A stretch of 64,000 nucleotides of DNA from Paenibacillus qinlingensis. Lineage in GTDB: Bacteria > Bacillota > Bacilli > Paenibacillales > NBRC-103111. The notes beneath the pieces are model-generated. The model did no database searches. It was not told the origin of the DNA and was given only the letters and a program-made list of their open reading frames with translations. This document shows, piece by piece, positions 42,914 to 52,697 of this stretch (position 1 is its first letter; each line of letters begins with the position of its first letter). The position numbers and the translations under genes were made by a program. The stretch spans positions 1 through 64,000 of the forward strand of contig NZ_JABMKY010000037.1 of assembly GCF_013204845.1 (NCBI RefSeq), written 5' to 3'.

Positions 42914-45274
42914 GTGAAGCTTCGATTTTTTTGGCCCAAAAGAAAAAGTATTGTATTTACCTGGTTGTTATCCTACAGTGCCGTATTATTCGTGCCTATG
43001 CTGATGAGCATTCTCATCTATTCGCAGTCTAGTCATGCACTAAAAAGTGAAATTCATCGTGCGAATGATTCCTTACTGAAACAAGTCCGTTACACAATCG
43101 ACACGCTATTCGATTTAATGAAACGGTTGAATATGGAAATTACTTGGAATGCTAAGCTTCAAAGTTTGATGTACACCAATGTACGAACCAATGATGATCA
43201 ATATCTGGCTTTTCAGCTCGTGAAAGAGTTTCGGATGTATCAAACCTCGCATGCGACGATCGATGAGTTCTACGTAACTTGGGATCAGGAAGCTTCGATT
43301 CTCCGACCAGGAAATATGCGAGATTTGCATACAGCCTTTGATACGATCCACAATACAGGTACCCTCCGGTATGAACAATGGCTGGATACGATCCACCAAG
43401 CTACGAATAACCAATTTTTGATCCTTCCCCGTGTAGATGCAGGTCCATCTGCCTCCTCCATCGCGTATGTCACACACCTGCCCAAGGATTTGAATGGTAA
43501 GCAGACAGGTACCGTCGTTGTGATGGCTGATAGGGAACGGTTCGAGAAGGCAATCGAAAGTATTTCAGGGTTTAGCGGCGGACAAATCGTCATCCTTAAT
43601 CATGACAATCAAGTTCTACTCTCCAATGTGCCTGTGACGGTGAATAAGAATCTCATTTTGGAGCAATTGCAGGATGAGGATAATGTCACGTATAAACCTT
43701 CGCAGGATGGAGAGTCAGAGCTTTTCTATATTCAATCGGCTGTTTCTGATTTGAAATATGTGCTGATCATTCCGAGTCGTATGTATTGGGAAAAAGCGGA
43801 GTATGTCCGCAAGTTTACTTATATCAGCATACTGATCAGCTTATTTGGTGCAGCAGTGCTAACTTGGTTCTTTCTGCGCCGTAACTACTCACCGATCCAA
43901 CGTTTGGTTCAATCGATTTCTGATAAAAATGCTTTTGAAGAACGCGCAGATGGGAATGAACTGCATTTTATTCAGAGAGTGATCTCGCATACGCGGAATG
44001 AGAAGGATCAAATCGCGATGCAGCTGCAATCTCACCATCACGTGCTCCGATCGAACATGTTAAATCGGTTGTTGAAAGGGCGCATTGACTCGCTCGTTTC
44101 GTACGAGGAAGCGTTCAAAACCTTTCATATGGATTTGATTTCGAATCATTTCGCGGTCATTCTGTTTGCGGTTGAGAATTCCGATAGTATATCTACGAAT
44201 TTGCCAGGTATGGACATCAGTGAACGCCGAAAATTAATGCAATTCATTATCACGAATGTCGTTGAAGAGCTCGTCGGTCACCGCCAGCATGCTGGTTATG
44301 TAGCTGAGATTGATGACATGATGGTGTGTTTAGTGAACTTTGCAGAAACGGATGCGGCAGAGCGGAAGGTTGATCTGGATTGGATTGCTGCAGAGGCGCA
44401 GCGGTTCCTGACACGGTTTCATATGGATTTAACGATATCCATCAGCGGTGTTCACCCATCTCTCATTGGCGTTGCTGAGGCTTACAAGGAAGCGCTGGAT
44501 GCGATGGAATATAAGATGGTTCGAGGGAAAAGGGAGATCATCACCTACGATGAGATCCGTATTGACACGGCAGATAAGCTGCAGCTGGGATATTATTATC
44601 CGCTCCAAGTGGAGCAGCAAATTATTAATCTCATCAAAACGGGAGATATTGAGCAAGCCTCGGCTAGCATGAACGAGATTATGGGGCGCAATTTCGATAA
44701 GCCGCTGGTATCGCTTACTTTGGCCAGATGTCTGATCTTTAATCTTGTAGGTACGATGGTGAAAGCGATGAATGAGCTTGGGGATGGAACTACGCAGCCA
44801 TGGCTAGGGGACAACCCGTTATGGATGGATTCAATCATTGCCTGCGACACCATTCTGGAAATGCAGCAAGAGCTGCAGTTGTTGCTCAGAGAGGTATGTG
44901 CGTTTGCCGCCTCCAAAATAGAAGCGAACCAGACGAAAGAACGCACGGAAACCTTGCGGGAGCTAATCGCGAAAGTTATGCAATACATTGAGGAACAATA
45001 TCAGGATGCTAACTTGAATGTGAATACGATTGGTGAAAACTTTGCCTTAAGAGGCAGTTATGTATCCAAATTATTCAAGGATCAGACAGGTGAAGGCTTG
45101 CTCGACTATATTACGAAATACCGCATTCAACAAGCGAAGAAGATGATCAGCTATAAGCAAGATTCGATCTCGGAGATCGCGCGGCTCGTTGGCTATAATG
45201 AAGTGGCAACCTTTATTCGAGTTTTCAAGAAATACGAGGGAATAACACCCGGGAAATATAAGGAAATGAACTGA
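42914..45274 (+). CDS. Membrane-bound AraC-type regulator with extracellular sensor (module 2)
   Basis: A 786-residue one-component regulator built like the one at 18829: helix (about 12-35), extracellular sensor (about 36-295), second helix (about 298-320), a linker, and an AraC-type C-terminal domain (about 685-784) with LNVNTIGENFALRGSYVSKLF and ISEIARLVGYNEVATFIRVF, ending ITPGKYKEMN. It probably senses the sugar outside and activates the flanking transporter genes. GTG start at 42914 with GGAGGAG ahead. A TATAAT box at 42847-42852 suggests its own promoter. It stands between permease genes and the second binding-protein gene. Confidence 0.88.
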   Translation: MKLRFFWPKRKSIVFTWLLSYSAVLFVPMLMSILIYSQSSHALKSEIHRANDSLLKQVRYTIDTLFDLMKRLNMEITWNAKLQSLMYTNVRTNDDQYLAFQLVKEFRMYQTSHATIDEFYVTWDQEASILRPGNMRDLHTAFDTIHNTGTLRYEQWLDTIHQATNNQFLILPRVDAGPSASSIAYVTHLPKDLNGKQTGTVVVMADRERFEKAIESISGFSGGQIVILNHDNQVLLSNVPVTVNKNLILEQLQDEDNVTYKPSQDGESELFYIQSAVSDLKYVLIIPSRMYWEKAEYVRKFTYISILISLFGAAVLTWFFLRRNYSPIQRLVQSISDKNAFEERADGNELHFIQRVISHTRNEKDQIAMQLQSHHHVLRSNMLNRLLKGRIDSLVSYEEAFKTFHMDLISNHFAVILFAVENSDSISTNLPGMDISERRKLMQFIITNVVEELVGHRQHAGYVAEIDDMMVCLVNFAETDAAERKVDLDWIAAEAQRFLTRFHMDLTISISGVHPSLIGVAEAYKEALDAMEYKMVRGKREIITYDEIRIDTADKLQLGYYYPLQVEQQIINLIKTGDIEQASASMNEIMGRNFDKPLVSLTLARCLIFNLVGTMVKAMNELGDGTTQPWLGDNPLWMDSIIACDTILEMQQELQLLLREVCAFAASKIEANQTKERTETLRELIAKVMQYIEEQYQDANLNVNTIGENFALRGSYVSKLFKDQTGEGLLDYITKYRIQQAKKMISYKQDSISEIARLVGYNEVATFIRVFKKYEGITPGKYKEMN

Positions 45275-45310
45275 TGAGGCAGGACCATTTGATGCGGGGA
45301 GGGGAACGGA

Positions 45311-46936
45311 ATGAGCAGACGAGCTAGCAGCAAGATACTATTACTTCTAATCATAATTACGCTTGGACTGACGGCATGCTCATCTGAGAGCCCAACGAAT
45401 CTTACGACACCGTCAGGGACTCCTACATCTACGGCCAAAGATAAGGAACAGTCTGTGTCCGCAGCTGTAAAGCTGACGTATTGGTCGGAGTTGAATGGGA
45501 ATGCCGCGAGTGTCAAAGCGAAGTTCAAGGATATTCCCTTTTTCCAAGAATGGCAGAAACGAACTGGGGTCCAGCTGTCCTTCATACAGCCGTCTGCGAA
45601 TCAAGCCAAAGAAGCGATGAATGTCTTATTAGCCTCTGGCGACTTGCCTGATATGATGGAGTACGAGTGGGACAGCTTCCCTGGCGGGCCGGAAAAGGCG
45701 ATCAAAGATGGCTATATTTTGAGACTGAATGAGGTCATCGATACGTATGCGCCTAATTTGAAGCAGTACTTAAAGGAGCATCCCGAAATCGATAAGCAAA
45801 TTCGGACCGATGACGGCAGCTACTACGTTTTTCCTTTTATCCGCGGTGACGATAAGCTTCGTACGTATCAAGGACCCATTATCCGGCAGGACTGGCTTAA
45901 CGAGCTCGGGCTAGAGGTGCCAACCACGATAGAGGAGTGGCATACAGTGCTCAAGGCGTTCAAGGCGAAGAAAGGAATCGCAGCTCCGTTGACATTTCTT
46001 GGCGTGCCGAATCCGTTGTTCGGAATTGAGGGCGGTGCTTTTGTAGGCGCATATGGGATTCGCAAAGGCTTCTATCAAGAGAATGGTGAGGTCAAGTATG
46101 GTCCCATGGAGAAGGGCTACCAAGACTTCTTGGCTACGTTCCGAGGGTGGTATGAGGAAGGATTAATTGATAAAAATATTGCTTCCGTGGATACCAAAAC
46201 AATGGACTCCAATATGGTAACGGGCCGAAGTGGAGCAACGGTTTGGAATGCGGGGGCAGGTATTGGGAAATGGCAGCCGCTTGTTGAGGAGAAAAATAAA
46301 TCAGCTTTGTTTGCTGCGGCTCCTTACCCCGTCTTGCATAAAGGAGATAAGCCTAAATTTGGGCAGAAAAGCTACGCGTATGTCGGTACCGGAGGCGTAG
46401 CCATTTCAAGTAATAGCAAACATGCGGCTGAGGCTGCCAAGCTACTTGATTATGGATATAGCGACGAAGGTCATATGCTCTTTAATTTCGGGATTGAAGG
46501 AACGAGCTACACGTTGAAAGACGGCTATCCAACCTATACGGATTGGATCCTGCGGAATCCAGAGAAGCTGGCACCTTCGCAAGCCTTATCGATGTATACG
46601 AGAGCAAGCTATTTTGGGCCGTTCGTTCAGGATGTTCGGTATGTGGAGCAATATTACACCTTGCCTGAGCAAAGGAAAGCAATTGGGATCTGGGCGGATA
46701 CGCAAGTTGAATCGTATACATTACCGCAAATTCCGAAGACGGAACTTGAGAGTGCTGAGTTTTCATCCATTATGTTGGATGTGATGACACTCGTCGATGA
46801 GATGTCTCTAAAGATTATTCTCGGCATCGAGCCGCTTGATGCGTTCGATAGCTACGTAAGTAAGATGAAAGCATCCAAAATTGATCGTGCGATTGAGATC
46901 CAAAAGTTAGCGTTAAATCGCTATGAGAAGCGTTGA
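45311..46936 (+). CDS. Extracellular sugar-binding lipoprotein, second of two (module 2)
   Basis: A 541-residue LplA-type lipoprotein with lipobox LTAC (Cys23), a linker rich in Thr/Ser/Pro, and a mature part starting LTYWSELNGNAASVKAKFKD. It is a close paralogue of the protein at 39218 and lies 36 bases after the sensor gene, so it may be expressed with it. It may give the same permease pair a second ligand, or serve the sensor as a signal-bound partner. GGGAGGGG precedes the ATG. The transcript ends at a hairpin formed by the last codons. Confidence 0.9.
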   Translation: MSRRASSKILLLLIIITLGLTACSSESPTNLTTPSGTPTSTAKDKEQSVSAAVKLTYWSELNGNAASVKAKFKDIPFFQEWQKRTGVQLSFIQPSANQAKEAMNVLLASGDLPDMMEYEWDSFPGGPEKAIKDGYILRLNEVIDTYAPNLKQYLKEHPEIDKQIRTDDGSYYVFPFIRGDDKLRTYQGPIIRQDWLNELGLEVPTTIEEWHTVLKAFKAKKGIAAPLTFLGVPNPLFGIEGGAFVGAYGIRKGFYQENGEVKYGPMEKGYQDFLATFRGWYEEGLIDKNIASVDTKTMDSNMVTGRSGATVWNAGAGIGKWQPLVEEKNKSALFAAAPYPVLHKGDKPKFGQKSYAYVGTGGVAISSNSKHAAEAAKLLDYGYSDEGHMLFNFGIEGTSYTLKDGYPTYTDWILRNPEKLAPSQALSMYTRASYFGPFVQDVRYVEQYYTLPEQRKAIGIWADTQVESYTLPQIPKTELESAEFSSIMLDVMTLVDEMSLKIILGIEPLDAFDSYVSKMKASKIDRAIEIQKLALNRYEKR

Positions 46937-46953
46937 TGGCTTCTCTTTTTTTT
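46925..46953 (+). terminator. Terminator overlapping the end of the binding-protein gene
   Basis: GAGAAGC (46925-46931, inside the last codons) pairs with GCTTCTC (46939-46945), followed by eight T. Confidence 0.85.
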
Positions 46954-47040
46954 GTTTTACGTGCAAAGAAATTCATTATCTTTCCATTTTCATGTAAAAT
47001 AGTAAGCGTAAGCAATTCGTGAGGGAGGCAAGCTCAGTTG

Positions 47041-47946
47041 ATGACATACCCTTTGGTTGTTCAAGAAGTATCGAAGCAGTACGGGGAAAAAACCGCTGTG
47101 AATCGCATTGGGCTGCAAGTGAAGCAAGGAGAGATTTATGGCTTGCTGGGCGCGAACGGGGCAGGCAAAACGACAACGATGCGGATGGTACTCGGACTCA
47201 TATACCCAGATGAAGGTAACATATTGTGGAACGGACAGGGATATCGGGAAGAGCTGCGCAGCTTGATGGGTTATTTGCCTGAAGAGCGTGGCTTGTATCC
47301 CAAAGTAAAAATTAGCGAGCAGATCTTATACTTAGCTGAACTTAGGGGCATGAAACGACGCGATGCAGAGCGCAGCTTGAAGATATGGTTGGAAAGATTT
47401 GAGGTTCCTGATTATTACAACCGTAAGGTTGAGGAGCTGTCCAAAGGGAACCAGCAGAAGATTCAATTCATTGCAGCGGTCATTCACAATCCCGAGATTC
47501 TTATTCTGGATGAAGCCTTCAGCGGGCTAGATCCAGTGAATGTTGAGTTGCTGAAGAAAACGGTGAAAAGCCTCCGTGATGAAGGAAAAACGATTTTATT
47601 TTCCAGTCATCGGATGGAGCATGTGGAGGAGCTCTGTGAGAATATTTGTATGCTGCATCGCTCAAATACGATTCTTCAAGGGAGCTTAAAGGACATTAAA
47701 GCGAGCTTCCCGAAGGAGAGAGTTGTGCTGGAGATAGCGACGAGTGTAGAGGGGTTAGAGAAGCTTCAAGGCGTAACATCGGTGAACCAAGGGCATAACG
47801 GGTACGAGATTCGCATCGCGCATCCAGAAGCAGCACAGGGCATTCTCCAATTTGCCATGGAACGGTCATCTGTTCAGCGGTTTCAAATCATGGAGCCAAC
47901 CTTGAATGAAATCTTTATCCAGAAGGTGGGAAGCCAAAATGAATAG
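47041..47946 (+). CDS. ABC exporter ATP-binding protein (NatA-like)
   Basis: A 301-residue ABC ATPase. Walker A GANGAGKTT (about 37-45), signature-like LSKGNQQKI (about 137) and Walker B LILDEAFSGLDP (about 155) are intact, and the C-terminal extension (DUF4162-like, about 215-300) is typical of NatA and related exporters. It powers the ABC-2 permease encoded next, exporting sodium ions, peptides or drugs. The first residue may be the TTG at 47038 or the ATG at 47041. GGGAGG lies 9 or 12 bases ahead. It overlaps the permease gene by eight bases. Confidence 0.88.
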   Translation: MTYPLVVQEVSKQYGEKTAVNRIGLQVKQGEIYGLLGANGAGKTTTMRMVLGLIYPDEGNILWNGQGYREELRSLMGYLPEERGLYPKVKISEQILYLAELRGMKRRDAERSLKIWLERFEVPDYYNRKVEELSKGNQQKIQFIAAVIHNPEILILDEAFSGLDPVNVELLKKTVKSLRDEGKTILFSSHRMEHVEELCENICMLHRSNTILQGSLKDIKASFPKERVVLEIATSVEGLEKLQGVTSVNQGHNGYEIRIAHPEAAQGILQFAMERSSVQRFQIMEPTLNEIFIQKVGSQNE

Positions 47947-49219
47947 TATATGGACAGTCATTAAATTTACATTCCTGTCACGCTTTCGCACGAAATCGTT
48001 TCAAGTGATGAGTCTCATCTTACTAATCCTGATGTCGCTTTTGATCCATCTTCCAACGATTATTAAGCAATTTTCTTCCGATGAGGCGATGAAAATAGGG
48101 GTGTTTGGTACGCAACAAGCGGTTGTGGCATCCAAATTAGAAGCTTTTTATAATAATCAGCCGAATGCAGAGATACAAATTGTACCCCTTTCTGATCAAG
48201 GCAGTGTAGAAGCCAATGAGGCATATGGGAAACAGCAAATCGTCGATAAGAAGATTAAGGGCTACTTAGAGTTCACGGATGGGAAACAGGGCGGATTCCC
48301 GAAGCTGCGCTATAAATCCACAGGAACGCTGGATTCCTCACCCAAAAATAAGCTGCAAACGGCACTTCAGCTAATCATGACGGATATGGTGCTACAAGGA
48401 GCTGGTCTGCCAGATACGCTTAAAACCGATATCCAAACACCTGTGTCGTTGGAAACCGTGCAAATATCCACAACGGACCAAGTTGTTACGGGCAAAACAG
48501 AGTCCCAAATGAGGTTGTCTTATATACTGGTTTATATTCTACTCTTCATGCTTTACATGGGTGCAATTGGGTTTGGGAATCTCGTTGCAACGGAAATCAC
48601 AGCGGAGAAAAGCACGCGCGTCATGGAATTACTGATTACAAGCGTCTCACCGCTGAAGCAGATGTTTGGTAAAATTATTGGTATTTGCTTGCTGGCGCTA
48701 GCACAAATTGCTGTATTAATCGCTGTTTCTGTCCTTAATATTCAATTTAGCGATGCCTCAGCCATCAAGGATCTAAATATCAGTTGGAGCGATTTAGAAA
48801 TATCACTAATCGTTTATTTTTTAATTTTTTACTTGCTCGGTTTCTTCATCTATGCGACGATTTTCGCAGCAATAGGCTCGCTTGTCAGCCGCACTGAGGA
48901 TGTGGGGCCAGCTATTATGCCAGTAACCTATATCATCGTAGCAGCTTTCATGATTGCGATCTTCGGACTTAACTATCCGAATGCTCCATTCGTGGTGACG
49001 ATGTCATTCGTGCCATTTTTCTCACCTATGATTATGTTCTTACGTATCGGAATGAGCAGCCCGCCGTTCTGGCAAGTCGCGCTTTCGATCATCATTCAAC
49101 TGCTTTCCATTGGAGCAATGGCTTGGCTGGCAGCGAAGATTTACCGCACCGGCGTGCTGATGTATGGCAAGCGGCCGACACTTAAGGAATTGCGCAAGGC
49201 GATGCGTGCGTATCGATAG
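47939..49219 (+). CDS. ABC-2 type permease (NatB-like)
   Basis: A 426-residue ABC-2 permease with an N-terminal helix (about 20-40), a large extracellular loop (about 45-180), and five further helices after about 180, the standard NatB layout. GFGNLVATEITAEKSTRVMELLITSVSPLKQMFGKIIG is the conserved cytoplasmic loop. It forms the export pore with the ATPase just upstream. The ATG at 47939 overlaps the ATPase end by eight bases. Substrate unknown. It ends ten bases from the converging hydrolase gene, with no obvious terminator in between. Confidence 0.87.
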   Translation: MNSIWTVIKFTFLSRFRTKSFQVMSLILLILMSLLIHLPTIIKQFSSDEAMKIGVFGTQQAVVASKLEAFYNNQPNAEIQIVPLSDQGSVEANEAYGKQQIVDKKIKGYLEFTDGKQGGFPKLRYKSTGTLDSSPKNKLQTALQLIMTDMVLQGAGLPDTLKTDIQTPVSLETVQISTTDQVVTGKTESQMRLSYILVYILLFMLYMGAIGFGNLVATEITAEKSTRVMELLITSVSPLKQMFGKIIGICLLALAQIAVLIAVSVLNIQFSDASAIKDLNISWSDLEISLIVYFLIFYLLGFFIYATIFAAIGSLVSRTEDVGPAIMPVTYIIVAAFMIAIFGLNYPNAPFVVTMSFVPFFSPMIMFLRIGMSSPPFWQVALSIIIQLLSIGAMAWLAAKIYRTGVLMYGKRPTLKELRKAMRAYR

Positions 49220-49229
49220 TGGGGCTAAC

Positions 49230-50132
49230 TTAATTGATTTGTTGCAGCCAGCGTTGCAGCTCCTGCCCAATCGCATGCGGATTCTCTTCTGCTAGATGGT
49301 GGAACCCTTTGCCTATATCAAACAAGGTCAAATTAAGCAAATGCTTCCGGCACCAGTCCAGCTGCGGCTCGCGTACGGTACAGCCTGGTGTCGCGTAGAA
49401 GAGCAGCTTAGGCACGGGTGTAATCGTAAACCACGCATTGCGAGCGTTCACCGCTTCGACAACTTCGGACGGGTGTCCTTCAATTGGAATTTGGTTCGGG
49501 AACACCCACATTGGCCTTCTGTCCTCCAACTTACGGAACGGCTCCCGATAGTACTCCAGCTCTTCCGTACTGATTGTTCGGTTAATGATGGTATTCGTCA
49601 TGCCTTCAATAAAAACGCTGTTGTCCCGCATAAACGGCCATCCTTCTTCCGGATCGCGTAGCTTTTGGAACAATGGCTGCGCTTCGGGAGGAGAGAAATC
49701 GGACCAGGACATATTCGGATACAATGCTTGTGGTTCGAGCATCACAACAGCCTTGATCTTATTCGGATGATTCGATGCATATTGCAAGCCAATGGCAGCG
49801 CCCCAGTCATGCACGACAAGCGTTAGGCTATCGAGCGCCAATTGCTCGATGAACCGGGTTACATAATCGACATGTTCCAAGAACGTGCAGCCGATACCCG
49901 TTTTATCTGAGCGGCCCATGCCGATCAAATCAACGGCGATACAACGACGGGATTCTTCTACGTATGGAATGATATTGCGGAACGTGTAGGACCAAGTGGG
50001 GTTGCCGTGTAGAAACAAGACCGGATCGCCGCTTCCAACCTCGATATAATGCAGTTGATTGCCATTCACCGTCATGTAACGGGATTCAAAAGGGTATTCC
50101 TTGCCAATGGGCAGCGTTTCGAGATGAGACAT
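49230..50132 (-). CDS. Haloalkane-dehalogenase-like alpha/beta hydrolase
   Basis: A 300-residue alpha/beta hydrolase of the haloalkane dehalogenase group. HGNPTWSY carries the oxyanion and halide-stabilising Asn region (about 43-50), the nucleophile Asp is in VVHDWGAAIG (about 109) with the halide-binding Trp next to it, the acid is Glu in MLEPQALYP (about 132) as in DhaA/LinB-type enzymes, and the base is His in KGFHHLAEENP (about 277). This residue set supports cleavage of carbon-halogen bonds rather than ester hydrolysis. Natural substrates of such enzymes in soil bacteria are mostly unknown. GAAGGAG precedes the ATG. The AraC-type gene lies upstream on the same strand. Confidence 0.82.
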   Translation of the reverse strand: MSHLETLPIGKEYPFESRYMTVNGNQLHYIEVGSGDPVLFLHGNPTWSYTFRNIIPYVEESRRCIAVDLIGMGRSDKTGIGCTFLEHVDYVTRFIEQLALDSLTLVVHDWGAAIGLQYASNHPNKIKAVVMLEPQALYPNMSWSDFSPPEAQPLFQKLRDPEEGWPFMRDNSVFIEGMTNTIINRTISTEELEYYREPFRKLEDRRPMWVFPNQIPIEGHPSEVVEAVNARNAWFTITPVPKLLFYATPGCTVREPQLDWCRKHLLNLTLFDIGKGFHHLAEENPHAIGQELQRWLQQIN

Positions 50133-50262
50133 AGATGGAGCAGCTCCTTCGTTTGAGGTTCGGTTGATAAACCAAGTGTAACATTTCCCCGAATCCGCTC
50201 ATTGTAAAAATGCGACAACCTCGTCGGTAACCAAGGAGATCGGCTTGTAGGTTGGCAAATAT

Positions 50263-51117
50263 TCAATAATACAAGTGTTCGCTGGGGCCGGACAAGGGTT
50301 CGTTGTCATGAAGGGATCGTTTTAATTCCGGTTGAACCTCGCTGCGGAAAAATTGCTCGGGACTTGTACCGGCAAACGATTTGAAGTCTTTGCTCAAATG
50401 GGCATGGTCCGTGTAACCGCAAGCTTGTACGATATCTAGATAATCATAACCTGCATAGTGTAACCGGATTGTTTGCTGGAATCGGACTATGCCTGCGAAT
50501 TGTTTGGGTGAGGTGCCGATCAGAGTGTTAAATCGGCGTTCCAGCGTGCGTTTGCTCACATACAATTGCGCGGCCAAGCGCTCAATCGACAGCGAGCCCT
50601 GATGCCGTATGATTGCCTGTGCAGCTGTTTGAATCAGTAGTTCATCCACATTGTCCCGTAGTGCTGACAACAGAAATTGCTGTACGATATCCACTCGTTC
50701 CGTCGCACTGGACGCCTCTGCGAGTTTTTCTTCCATTTCTCGTACGTCTTTGGGAGGGAAAACAAGATCCAAAGATACATCTGCATTTTGAAATTCATGA
50801 ATGGGGTATCGGGTAAAATGAGACAAACCCCCTGGCTTGAACGAAATGATAACAGTTCCAATTGCACCCGTTCCCAGATATTCCTTTACTGTTGCATGCA
50901 TACCGGTGATGCCGCTGGAGCTCATGGGGATGCTCTTATGATTTTCCAGTAATTTCATCGGCTGCCCGTACTGAATACCGATCACTGTCATGGTACTCGG
51001 CAATACTTTAACCGAATTCCGGTTGGAAAAATTAACCGCGTTGAAATCATCTTGCACCATGATGGCCTCGATGTAGGGGCGTAGGATCAGTGATGGCGAA
51101 TATCTTTGGATAAACAT
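50263..51117 (-). CDS. AraC-family regulator (DUF6597-like N-domain)
   Basis: A 284-residue regulator with an N-terminal sensing region (about 1-150, starting MFIQRYSPSLILRPYIEAIMV) of the kind seen in AraC proteins with DUF6597, and a C-terminal HTH_18 domain (about 170-265), SIERLAAQLYVSKRTLERRFNTLIG and DIVQACGYTDHAHLSKDFKSFAGTSPEQF. Upstream of the dehalogenase-like gene on the same strand, it may control that gene. The start is uncertain: AAAGGAG lies 15 bases before the ATG at 51117, and an earlier in-frame ATG has no such site. Confidence 0.8.
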   Translation of the reverse strand: MFIQRYSPSLILRPYIEAIMVQDDFNAVNFSNRNSVKVLPSTMTVIGIQYGQPMKLLENHKSIPMSSSGITGMHATVKEYLGTGAIGTVIISFKPGGLSHFTRYPIHEFQNADVSLDLVFPPKDVREMEEKLAEASSATERVDIVQQFLLSALRDNVDELLIQTAAQAIIRHQGSLSIERLAAQLYVSKRTLERRFNTLIGTSPKQFAGIVRFQQTIRLHYAGYDYLDIVQACGYTDHAHLSKDFKSFAGTSPEQFFRSEVQPELKRSLHDNEPLSGPSEHLYY

Positions 51118-51251
51118 ATGGCGATGAGTGTTCTCCTTTCGTACAGGATCTGACACCATTATACGCTATAGCGGCACATCGTCATGAAGGTTGATATGCA
51201 AAAAGTTCATGATGAATTTGGAATCATCATTATGATAATTTATCATATGTA

Positions 51252-51296
51252 AAAAAGCGACCTTTAGCCAATATGGCTAGAGATCGCTTTTTTCTT
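51252..51296. terminator. Terminator after the GH27 gene
   Basis: A 14-bp stem with two wobble positions (AGCGACCTTTAGCC with its partner) is flanked by A-run and T-run on both sides. It lies just after the minus-strand GH27 stop. Confidence 0.85.
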
Positions 51297-52586
51297 TTAC
51301 AGAGAAAGCTTCAACAACATGGATGCGTGCGGGGCAAGGGAAACAGAAAGCTCCTGTGGCGTACCGAGTTCCTCGCGATTCCACAGGTCACGTACACGCC
51401 CAATTGCGTCGGTACCAAGCTGGGAAGGTGTCACTGTAACGGTCTGAATGTCGTCACCAGCATTGAACAAAGCGACATAACGAACACCGTCTGCGCCATT
51501 CGAAGTCCAGACAATACGCTCGTTTTCCCTGTACAATTGACGAGCACCACGTCCATTACGAAGGACGTCCAGCACTTCTTCATTGGTGAGGAGTGACAAT
51601 GTCCACTCATCGTTGTCCCTTAGCTCGCCTCCAAACATCAGCGGAGAGCGGAAAATGGCCCAAAGTGACATCATCGTTTGCTGCTCGTCTCTTGTGAATC
51701 GCGTCCAGCGGTCGCTTGCCCCACCGTCAACGGAACGAATACCGATGTGACCGAGGGGGAGCATATCGCAATCCGGCCAACTTCCTGAGCCGACATGCGG
51801 TGCCCATTTCTCACACCGTTCGAACATGCCATAGAGTAGTCGCCAGATGTCCCAGAAATCATCGGTCATACGCCAGAGGTTGGCATTTGCCTTCAATTCT
51901 TCAGCGAACTCGAGCGGTGCGGGACCTGGAGAAAGGCTTAGCACCATCGGACGTCCAGATGTATCAATCGCCTTCCGTATGAGTTGAATTTCGTCTAGTT
52001 GAATGCCGTAGAGCAGCGAATCAGCGATATCGTCAACTTTGACATAATCGACACCCCACGAGGCGTATAGCTCGAATAATGAATCATAATAGGCCTGTGC
52101 GCCTTCTTTAGACGGATCGACGCCGTACATATCCGTATTCCACTTGCAAATCGCGCCATTCCACGTCTTTGCAATGGACCGTGCGCTTGCATGTGTCCCA
52201 AGTATGGGCGTATCAGCATGAACCGCTTGACGTGGAATACCTCTCATAATATGAATGCCAAACTTCAATCCTAGGCTGTGAACATAATCAGCTAATGGCT
52301 TGAAACCTTGTCCATCTGCGGCAGAAGGAAAACGATTTACGGCCGGTATGAGACGGGAGAACGCATCCATCTCGAGTGGAACATAAGGACGATAAGCAGA
52401 AGAAACAGCTCCCGGTTCGTACCACTGTATATCGACGACAACATACTCCCAGCCGTATGATTTTAGATGTTCAGCCATATATTGCGCGTTCCCACGCACT
52501 TCTTCTTCATTGACGGCTGCGCCATAACAGTCCCAACTATTCCAGCCAAGCGGGGGTGTAGCAGCCCATTGGTGATGATTAGTCAT
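51297..52586 (-). CDS. GH27-family glycoside hydrolase (alpha-galactosidase or related)
   Basis: A 429-residue cytoplasmic enzyme (no signal peptide) of glycoside hydrolase family 27/clan D. The start PPLGWNSWDCYG is the family hallmark. The nucleophile Asp is in YVKVDDI (about 183) and the acid/base Asp in LWRMTDDFWD (about 240), both present. A C-terminal beta-sandwich (about 350-429) completes it. Members hydrolyse alpha-galactosides, alpha-N-acetylgalactosaminides or beta-L-arabinopyranosides, and the exact choice is not visible. The ATG at 52586 is used. One eight codons earlier (52610) is also possible. An AraC regulator gene lies just upstream on the same strand. Confidence 0.87.
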   Translation of the reverse strand: MTNHHQWAATPPLGWNSWDCYGAAVNEEEVRGNAQYMAEHLKSYGWEYVVVDIQWYEPGAVSSAYRPYVPLEMDAFSRLIPAVNRFPSAADGQGFKPLADYVHSLGLKFGIHIMRGIPRQAVHADTPILGTHASARSIAKTWNGAICKWNTDMYGVDPSKEGAQAYYDSLFELYASWGVDYVKVDDIADSLLYGIQLDEIQLIRKAIDTSGRPMVLSLSPGPAPLEFAEELKANANLWRMTDDFWDIWRLLYGMFERCEKWAPHVGSGSWPDCDMLPLGHIGIRSVDGGASDRWTRFTRDEQQTMMSLWAIFRSPLMFGGELRDNDEWTLSLLTNEEVLDVLRNGRGARQLYRENERIVWTSNGADGVRYVALFNAGDDIQTVTVTPSQLGTDAIGRVRDLWNREELGTPQELSVSLAPHASMLLKLSL

Positions 52587-52697
52587 GAGATGAACTCGTC
52601 CCTTCTCCATTAAAGTAATAGCCCTATAATAAGACGAAGTTGTCAGGGAAGCTAGCGCAATGTTTTGCTTACGTATGTAAAATATTGCGGTTTGTAT

